Notes under the pieces: model-generated
Told to the model about the DNA's origin: nothing
What the model saw: the letters and a program-made list of their open reading frames with translations, nothing else
The model's database searches: none
Assembly: GCA_003427395.1 (NCBI GenBank)
Contig: BFEA01000153.1
Coordinates: 1,036,660 to 1,074,077 of the forward strand
Direction: 5' to 3'
Source of the DNA: Chara braunii
Taxonomy: Eukaryota; Streptophyta; Charophyceae; Charales; Characeae
Length of the DNA: 37,418 nt
Made by a program: the position numbers and the translations under genes
Shown: one piece after another, positions 30,513 to 37,418 of the stretch
Layout: every line of letters starts with the position of its first letter
Numbering within the stretch: the first letter of the stretch is position 1

Positions 30513-30848
30513 CTGTGTACATGATTCAACAAGTACCATTTCCAGTGGGGGGAACATGAAGCCACACGACCAAAAACAATGAACAGATCCACATGTGTTC
30601 TGCTTCTTATCATCGATTGTCCATGGTGTACATATTGTTCTGTCAAGCTTTGATGCTGCCTTCCTTTCCTCGATATCATCATCATTGTCTTCCTGGAGTT
30701 CAAGGCCTTCATAAAAATCCATAGGAAGTTTAGTATTCTTGAAGCGCGTTAATATTTTCTCAGCACACGTACCAACAAAATCTTCCTCTGTACACCATAG
30801 CGACTTTGAATACGGTTGCGCTTTCCACTTCACAAGATACCAGATTTT
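30513..30848 (-). CDS. KDZ exon 5: chromodomain plus start of transposase core
   Basis: The acceptor TTATCAACTACAG ends at 30849 and the donor CACAG|GTAAAA follows 30513; 112 codons in phase 0. The start KIWYLVKWKAQPYSKSLWCT followed by EEDF fits the chromodomain core (YLVKWKG.....TWEP.E.L) and the following helix ends in ILTRFKN. Chromodomains bind methylated histone tails and may target insertion. An acidic stretch (EDNDDDIEE) and then the TCGSVHCFWSCGFMFPPLEM and VESCTQ segments belong to the KDZ core. One aromatic-cage Trp is replaced: the usual TWEP reads LWCT, so Trp remains but Pro is lost. Confidence 0.8.
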
Positions 30849-31614
30849 CTGTAGTTGATAAAAAAAAAAAAAATCAGTACAAATTATAGATATTAAGTAT
30901 TATGCAATAATCTGCGATACAAAAGCATGCACCCACAATTTGAGCGAAACGCTAGGCCTGAGGAATAATCCAGAGTTCTCATTAACCCCACAAAATATGA
31001 TAAACTCCATGAATTCCTGAAGGACTTCCGATATGAAAATTCATACTTAGTTAAGGGACGGGGTGGGAAGTAGAGGTGTCAAGGTTAAAGTCATTGATTT
31101 TTAACCTAACATATGCTCAAGGGCAACACCTGCTAATGAACTTTAACAAGGTTCTAAACACTTTGAAAATTAGCACACACATGCGAATAGGTGTAACTTT
31201 AAGTCAAGTAAAAGGTTCAACATTCAAAAGTCACTTCGTTCATTATGAAAATGCATCAGAACGTCTCTCATACTACGTCAGGAGTCAGAATCAGGCACAT
31301 CATGCGTCTTGTGTGAAAAACTATGCTATAGGAATGTAAACTTTCAAATATCACCCAAATCCAAAGGCTAAGTATAGTTCCAAACGTTTTCAAGGTCCAC
31401 AGGGTCCAGGCATCCACTGGCTCCAGATAAATTCAAAAGTCAGGAAAACTGTATTGAGTAAATTATATAAGAGTTGGGAAAAATATAGATGGTAACACAA
31501 TAAATTAAAATTATTATTTAGAGTTGCAGCTTAGATGAGATTAGAGTACACACAATTTTCATAGTTCGTCTTAAAAAAAAAAAAAAAAAAAAAAAAAATT
31601 AGCATAGTGCTCAC

Positions 31615-32031
31615 CTTTATGAAAATTTCTGATTTGATAATGCACTCTGCATTCGTCATTTGTATTGAAGATTTCAGTCGAGTCCGTGATGCGATTGGCT
31701 CCTGTTCCTGTGCAATGGTAGCCTGTTGTTCGTGCGCACTGGTATCATTTGCTATGGAAGTTTTTGCGGCATGGTTATTTCTCTTTGCAAAGTTTCTCTC
31801 CTGGAGATGGGCGTGACAATATTTTGATTCCTTGACTGGTGTTTCAAGGCATCCTTTGACAATTTTTCTGATTGCAGTATGATACAATGGAAAGTCCCGT
31901 ACTGCACACCTTGCTCAACAAACTTTGAAGTGCCCATCCACTTGGCAATATCTGTAACAAAGATTTTCATGACAAGTTTTTGGATGATCATGTGCTTCTT
32001 CAAGAAGATGAAACCAGAAAGGATCTTGAAC
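31615..32031 (-). pseudogene. KDZ exon 4: CxC6-like cysteine cluster, interrupted by TGA
   Basis: The acceptor TTAATTTTTGCAG ends at 32032 and the donor AAAG|GTGAGC follows 31615; 139 codons, phase 0 at both ends. It reads VQDPFWFHLLEEAHDHPKTC, then YRYCQVDGHFKVC, a TGA (31915-31917), ARCAV, then GCLETPVKESKYCHAHLQER. The spaced Cys/His residues on both sides of the TGA match the zinc-binding CxC6-like cluster of KDZ proteins. The frame resumes at once after the TGA, so a single CGA-to-TGA change is the likely cause. A Gln/Ala/Thr-rich linker follows. Confidence 0.78.
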
Positions 32032-32442
32032 CTGCAAAAATTAATTTCAATAACAAACACGACACCAGAAAGTTCAAAATATATATATATATATATATCA
32101 TCACAAACAAAACTGTCCGGTAAACCATAGGCAGAGAGAGAGAAGAGGACAACAAACGAGGGGCTGTGACAAACTGTTTTGTCGGAGTTCCATCGACTCA
32201 TCAGGAGGCTGAACCCTCAACACTCTGCAGAATCCCCTCACTGATTACACTGTAAATGATAATCTACCTTAACCAAAATCAAAGTAGACTATCACTCACC
32301 CACATGAGATGAAAAACTCTAATATATTATATTTTTATTTTTTCACAAAACGTACAAAGACCTTAACTTTCTGTTGACAAATTTGACATAAAAAAAAAGT
32401 AGAACACCAATAAAATTGCAGTTAGCAGATGGAAAAGATCAC

Positions 32443-32701
32443 CTGTGATAGTATAGTGTTAACATTTGTGACACGAAAGTTGATATGATCTATCAAATGT
32501 GTGCAATGATCTTGAAGAAAGATTGACACCCTCCATCGTAAATATGCATTTTCAAATCTTTGTCGATTCAAAATGAAGCGATCCGTGTGTTTGTGCTTCA
32601 AGAAGTCTTTTCCTCGCTCACTTGCTGTTAAAGAGCGTGTAAGATCTTCTCGGTCATTGTGGATTGTTCTCGATGTTAAAAACCCTGCATTTGCCTCATA
32701 T
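32443..32701 (-). CDS. KDZ exon 3
   Basis: The acceptor ACTTTTTCGTTACAG ends at 32702 and the donor CACAG|GTGATC follows 32443; one base plus 86 codons. It reads YEANAGFLTSRTIHNDREDL, then ERGKDFLKHKHTDRFILNRQ, then YLRWRVSIFLQDH. It has no ATG, so start-codon-based searches miss it. It fits between CxC5 and CxC6 in KDZ proteins, where a YEAN..L...R segment is usual, and joins exon 2 as RKR-YEAN. Confidence 0.78.
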
Positions 32702-33547
32702 CTGTAACGAAAAAGTAAAAAACAAAAACATTTGAAAATTAAAAAAATCGAACTCGATGCAATTCTGTGGAGCTAGTTGTGTTCGCTTGGTGTCAAAAAA
32801 ATGTCCTACAAAATTTTAGTATGAAGAAATCAAAACAGTTCCACCACATTTACAAGAAACTAGAAATCATTCGAAACACACAATGGAAGAAAAAACAATT
32901 AATTAAGTTTTTTTACAATCAATCTCTATATTACCTTACATCTAGTGAGTTTTTTAATTGATTTTTTTTTTTATTCAAATAACATTTATAAAACTGTCCA
33001 GGACAAGATTTCTAGGTTCAGCCAGTTCCAAACAAAGCCCAGGACAAGATTTGAGAGCTCCCCAAACACAAAGAAAATTATGTTATGTAAAAGAACAAAA
33101 CAAAAAAATTTCGGCTAAGTGTCAACTTGAGATTTATTATTTAAGTTGTAAATTGAAAAATTGACAACGAAATATAAATGTTACTTAACAGGCTGACCAT
33201 GTTGTCCCAAATTAGCGCGTGAAAACTTCGAATTGCAGAAAATTAATCGTCCTAAGAGGCTAAGACAAATTTCTTTTTTTTTAATTGATTCCATAATTTA
33301 ACAACATGAGAGCAATAATTTTTTTTAACCATTTTAACCTCTTTAAACATAATTTACAGTGTACGTCCCCCTCCCCCCCTTCCCACCCCTTCCCCCCCCC
33401 CCAAGACTCACAAATTGTTTTTAAAAAATTGACGCTTGATTCGAGCTATTTTAACATGTGCTTAAAAAAAACTCAACCCACCATAATTTAAATAAAAAAA
33501 TAAAAAAATACACACATTCAGGTGGACCAAGTAGCCTTTTGTTGTAC

Positions 33548-34154
33548 CTCTTTCTTACTGACAAGAGTTTGTCGTGCTGCTTCAGAAGAGTAACACTGAC
33601 AATGGTCTCAAAATTCAATTGAAACAAGTCTTCGTGCTTGTTCCTCGTCTTGTATATTCTTCTCTCGCCATTTCGAAGTTGATAGAAAGAATGAGAAAAT
33701 GACGTGAAACAATGTGCACAGTCCTTACTAAAAAACAACCCTGTGCAAGGAACTCCTTGCATTGGGTAAAAGAACGGTGTTGTTGGCTTCTCTGAAATCT
33801 GAAGAGTGCTGCCACAATTGATGCATGTATCAATTGAAGGGATCAGGACAAATTCTGAGTCAATGTCATGTAAAATATAATCTGTCGAAATAATTGGATT
33901 CTGAAAAAGACGATGATCGTGATTGTACAATTTTGTGAGCATGTTTTTAACATCCGTTTTAGAGTAATTACGTGTTTTGAATGGCGGTTGTCGAGAATTC
34001 AATGCATGTTGTATGTAGTGATATCTTCTTGGCATGACAGATGGAAATGTGTTATAGATATCGAGTGTAATGAATGCATCAAGAAGTGTCATAGGATAAA
34101 TAACGTCATCAATTGTCATGATAATAAATACCAAAAATTCAGTAAAAATTATAT
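33548..34154 (-). CDS. KDZ exon 2: CxC5-like cysteine cluster
   Basis: A T-rich acceptor (TTTTTGTTGCGAATTTTTAATTTAG) ends at 34155; the donor AGAG|GTACAA follows 33548. The 607-bp exon begins and ends with two split-codon bases and encodes 201 full codons. After a helical N-terminal part (FTEFLVFIIMTIDDVIYPMT) comes the cluster CINCGSTLQ, YPMQGVPC, DCAHCFTSFSHSFYQL and GERRIYKTRN. It matches the CxC5-like zinc cluster of KDZ transposases, thought to bind DNA. The upstream alternative donor CA|GTAAGA at 33558 would break the frame with exon 3. Confidence 0.82.
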
Positions 34155-34778
34155 CTAAATTAAAAATTCGCAACAAAAAGATGAATCACAACTACCCTAA
34201 ATTATGGAATTTCAAATTAGAAAAAATAGTGTGAAATTATATGTACGCACACTGCTCAAACAGAACAAAACAATCTATAATAAATAATCAATTGCTTGGA
34301 AATCACGTGTGCATACGTGTGCAGAAATGTCGAAGGGATATGCTTCAAACATGAATGTCATTGACCAGCAGCGTCCTGTGTTACAGCGAAAGTAAACACC
34401 GACAAACAACCACACGAAACAAATAGTCAGAACGAAAACTTTTTTTTTTCAGTGTTTTTGTTGTAAGTACGAGCTGGGGCCATATGATCGGTCAACCTGC
34501 CAAAGTAATAAAAAATATTTTCTTGAAATTTAGTACATAATATTTATTTTTATAATTGAAATTTCGGTAAAGAATTTCGATACGATCCTTAGGCAAAAGT
34601 TATTTATTTTAGGTTTTTTGCTATAACATAATTTTTATTTAAATAAATTTTATTTTTTTCCTTTTATTTTATTTGGATATTCCTTTGGCCTTGCACGTTT
34701 AGCCTAACGAAGTATATATATATATATGTGTGTATTAAAAAAAAAAAAAAAAACCACAAAGGNGGTCTTGAAACTTAC

Positions 34779-34885
34779 CCTTTTTTAGCACATCTTGGAA
34801 TGGTGGCTGCTTCTCAGATCTTCGCAGAATAGGGGACCCAATTCTCGTGGCAAGTTTCAGTTGTCCATTGTCTGTGTCAGTATCT
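34779..34885 (-). CDS. KDZ exon 1 (earliest exon found)
   Basis: A consensus donor (AAAAAAGG|GTAAGT) follows 34779. The frame that leaves one base, as exon 2 needs, reads back as LKLATRIGSPILRRSEKQPP then FQDVLKK. The upstream limit is uncertain: an ACACAG acceptor ending at about 34886 is possible, and the frame is open to a TAA near 34920. No start codon is found. A single N lies just downstream at 34763. Confidence 0.55.
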
Positions 34886-35079
34886 TGCTCTTCATTTATT
34901 TAGTGTACTACTTGAATAATCTTTCTACATATTTATGTGAATCTTCATTCATCTATCTACACGTGAGGTGACATCTTTTGTCTCTTTCATTACTTCTAAG
35001 AGTGTCTTTCCAACTAGACTCGTAACAGTTTCCTCTCAATTTGTCCGTAGCGTCTTCACTATCTACCTATATCTACATA

Positions 35080-35085
35080 TTTATT
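35080..35085 (-). terminator. Poly(A) signal AATAAA
   Basis: AATAAA on the minus strand lies about 23 nt after the TGA of the upstream gene, in AT-rich DNA. This distance suits a 3'-end processing signal. Confidence 0.5.
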
Positions 35086-35108
35086 TAGATAGTAATATGT
35101 CTACCTAT

Positions 35109-36064
35109 TCATTCCTTTCTAGATTGTGTCTTTGCACTTTGACTGGGCACAAGTTTCCTCTTGGTATTCTTAGGTGCTTTTGGAGGCTTGTTGATGCTGG
35201 TCTGCGTCTGCTCAATGTCCAATTGGTCAGAGTCAGCTAGATTAACAACCTCATCTTCACACCTCTTTCGATCAATGTTACCTGGTGCTCTGCGCTTGTG
35301 TTCTGCTGGCGCAACAGCACAGGATGTTTTTCGTTTGCGGGCCGATCCCGATCCTTGCGGAGTGAGTTGTTTATGACTTGATAGAGAACTACATGATTTT
35401 TCCATTTCTATGGTATTCTTCCCCTTCTGTGTGATAGGAAATGCAACTGACCATGTGTGTTCCCTTCCATGTGGTGTCCTCCTGCTCGATTGTGATCGTG
35501 CACACGAAGCACTGGCGTTCGGAGAACTTCTTGTATTATTTTCTGCTGGTGAACGATTGTGATCATATGTTTCTGTTTGAAAAGCATCTCTAGTTAAACC
35601 TTCCTTCTCTCCACATTCAGCGTGGGCAGTAATGTGATCGCCAGAAATTCCTGCATTTGAAGGAGATGCCGTTTCCCTCGCCTTGCCCCCTTCTTGTAAC
35701 ATCGACAATCCTTTTCGCGATGAACTGATGTCTGTTCTGTGTCTGCTCATCCCCTTCTCATCCCAAAAAGTTGAGTCTCTCTCATTCTCTGCAGTGCCCG
35801 TTTTACTCTTGTCATCAAGACAAGCCCCCAAGCCTTCACCATTGGGAGCATACTCATCCAAAGTAGAGGTGCCCTCATTTCGTGTGCAGAGCCCATTCTG
35901 CAGATTCTGAACAGTTCTGAAACCTTCCACATTGGTGTCAGAATGTTGGAATCTTGTATGTTCACGCTGGGCACAAGGGAATGTGAAAGGATCAGTATCA
36001 GGTAAATGTCCTTCCGAATTGTACGCTTGTTGATGAGCTCCACCATACATTGGCAAAGATTTTG
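35109..36064 (-). CDS. Ser/Lys-rich hypothetical nuclear protein, terminal exon
   Basis: A single uninterrupted minus-strand frame of about 318 codons ends at TGA 35109-35111. The likely acceptor is ATTTTTGTGTATACAG, ending at 36066, so the first residues (FPSKSLPMYGGAHQQAY) may be joined to an upstream exon. If not, the ATG at 36056 starts it. The protein is hydrophilic and Ser/Thr/Glu/Lys-rich, with basic clusters near the end (SARKRKTS, EHKRRAPGNIDRKRCEDE, NTKRKL) that look like nuclear localisation signals. No fold is recognised. It lies directly upstream of the KDZ gene in the same orientation, so it may be an accessory ORF of the same transposon. The KDZ frame cannot be reached from it without skipping the TGA. 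Confidence 0.6.
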
Positions 36065-36701
36065 AAGGGAACCTGTATACACAAAAATGTCAATTCCAAA
36101 CATGCATCAATCATATCGCTATAAATCACTATCCTCTGTCAATAAAGGTTTGTCCAAAACGTGGGTAGATAGATAGAAAAATGGAACGGATGTGTAAAAC
36201 AAATACGTCCGTGTCCAAATTATTTTCTTCTTGTTCTTCATCTTCCTCTACTCGCAACAGATGATGATGATGATGATGATGCTTGTTCTCATTCTTATAG
36301 TCGTTCATTCAGTTTGCTGGTTCATCATCATTGTCATCTTATTCGTCCTCCACTTCTAGTACTACATCTTTTTTTTTTTCTACTTGGTCATCTAGTTCTT
36401 CTTCAGCACTACTGTCTCATTGGATACTTTAGATGATGATGATGATGATGATGAACATCATAAAGAAGGCAGTGCATATGCCCAAATGTCGTGCAGACTC
36501 CTCCCCACCACCCCTGTTTATCGCACCTATAAAAATATAAAATATAAAAATTAAATGATAAGGGGAAAAATATTAAATTACAACGCGATACATAACATTA
36601 ATAATTCATTTTTAATTGGAAAAGAAGAGATCGAACCACTTAACCCCCCCCACCACATTCTCCCAACCCTCCTTCCTGCATCTCTTTCTCAGTGTGTGTG
36701 T

Positions 36702-36753
<52 letters not shown>

Positions 36754-36807
36754 GTGTGTTCCCATCCTCCAATTCTGTCATGACGGTCATGTCCAACCAC
36801 CCCAAAG

Positions 36808-36847
<40 letters not shown>

Positions 36848-37139
36848 TTCTCTCTCTCTGTCTCTCTATGGGGAGCTGGAAAACGAGCTGAACATATTAC
36901 GAGTTGTTAACTTTCTCTCGTGCACATGACCATTGATCTCTGTTGCCTTGATGCCTATATCGCACCCTCCCCTTCTGCCCAACTCTTCCTCTTTCACATA
37001 TACGAGGTGCAACACGGACTCTCCATCACATACGCTTGTTGCCTCGCTCTGAGTTCGTCTCTCGCCCGCAGCTATGTACATCTTGATTTCGCACCTTTTA
37101 ACCCCTATTCTCTCTATTTGTCTCCTGTCTATCTTTCTG

Positions 37140-37191
<52 letters not shown>

Positions 37192-37370
37192 TCTCTCTCT
37201 CACACACACACACACATACACACACACACACACACTCACTCACTCACTCACTCACAAACACACACACATAAACAAAAAAAACAAAGTCTGACAAAATAAT
37301 AAAGGACGAAGGATTGCATAGTGTGGTTCCCAACCCCGTGGTCGACTTTCCACTAACCCTCCTCTCCTCC

Positions 37371-37418
<48 letters not shown>
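36065..37418. repeat. Microsatellite-rich end of window, no gene
   Basis: Contains (ATG)n at about 36260-36282 and 36433-36453, (GT)n at 36692-36748, (CT)n at about 36812-36862, (CT)n then (CA)n/(ACTC)n at 37139-37271, and (CT)n at 37373-37411. Open frames here are repeat artefacts. No coding or RNA gene is recognised. Confidence 0.85.

Larger units (their letters stand above)
27240..34885 (-). pseudogene. KDZ-type transposase gene with CxC5, CxC6 and chromodomain (7 exons)
   Basis: I assembled seven minus-strand exons: 34779-34885, 33548-34154, 32443-32701, 31615-32031, 30513-30848, 28279-28441 and 27240-27460. All six introns are GT-AG, and every junction agrees in phase (1+2, 2+1, 0, 0, 0, 1+2). 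The product would be about 700 residues: a CxC5-like zinc cluster, a CxC6-like cluster, a chromodomain, then a transposase core with YDDMCHLL, VDNFHF..NHVG.WC and CEQRFKWF. These match Kyakuja-Dileera-Zisupton (KDZ) DNA transposases, which cut and paste their own DNA in the nucleus. A TGA at 31915-31917 interrupts exon 3, so the copy is probably inactive or the base is wrong. A first coding exon with a start codon was not found. Terminal inverted repeats were not found either. Confidence 0.8.

Overview
The window is eukaryotic nuclear DNA from a large, repeat-rich genome. It contains GT-AG introns with matching reading phases, long GA/CT/CA microsatellites, several satellite arrays, two N gaps (12128-12488, 23906-24105) and two single Ns (23061, 34763). 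All recognisable protein-coding sequence looks transposon-derived and mostly decayed; I see no housekeeping gene, rRNA gene or CRISPR. The species cannot be fixed from sequence alone. My impression is a charophyte-type alga (Chara-like), but that is not demonstrated.

Left half (about 1-19.5 kb, visibly GC-rich). A 77-bp tandem array is followed by a large minus-strand pseudogene (about 7.86 kb down to 0.98 kb). Its parts, in order of translation, are an N-terminal exon, a methyltransferase-like region with in-frame stops, a charged and low-complexity linker, and a C-terminal C48 (Ulp1/SENP-type) SUMO-protease-like domain whose catalytic Cys is in a shifted frame. A decayed Ty3/gypsy integrase tail lies inside it. 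From 8.0 to 9.65 kb lie diverged duplicate copies of its 5' part. A 309-bp tandem array of foldback repeats (10.5-11.66 kb), a 22-bp minisatellite (13.85 kb), a 150-bp inverted repeat (14.3 kb), a hAT-like MITE with an 8-bp target-site duplication (16.88 kb) and a broken DGMDQ-motif transposase-like gene (18.7-19.5 kb) follow. A 14-bp palindrome, TCGGATNNATCCGA, occurs 19 times exactly between 633 and 17705 and is absent to the right.

Middle (19.5-27 kb). This part is AT-richer and almost entirely satellites, microsatellites and small direct duplications, without a convincing gene.

Right part (27.2-36.1 kb). On the minus strand I can assemble a seven-exon KDZ-type transposase gene. It has a CxC5-like cysteine cluster, a CxC6-like cluster, a chromodomain, and a transposase core ending in a D...CEQ region. 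Six GT-AG junctions agree in phase. One TGA interrupts exon 3, and the exon carrying YDDMCHLL has been tandemly duplicated inside the gene. Upstream in the same orientation is a 315-codon Ser/Lys-rich gene with its own poly(A) signal. The last 1.3 kb is microsatellite.

The best candidates for something new are the dispersed palindrome family, the methyltransferase-like plus SUMO-protease pseudogene, and the chromodomain KDZ gene.
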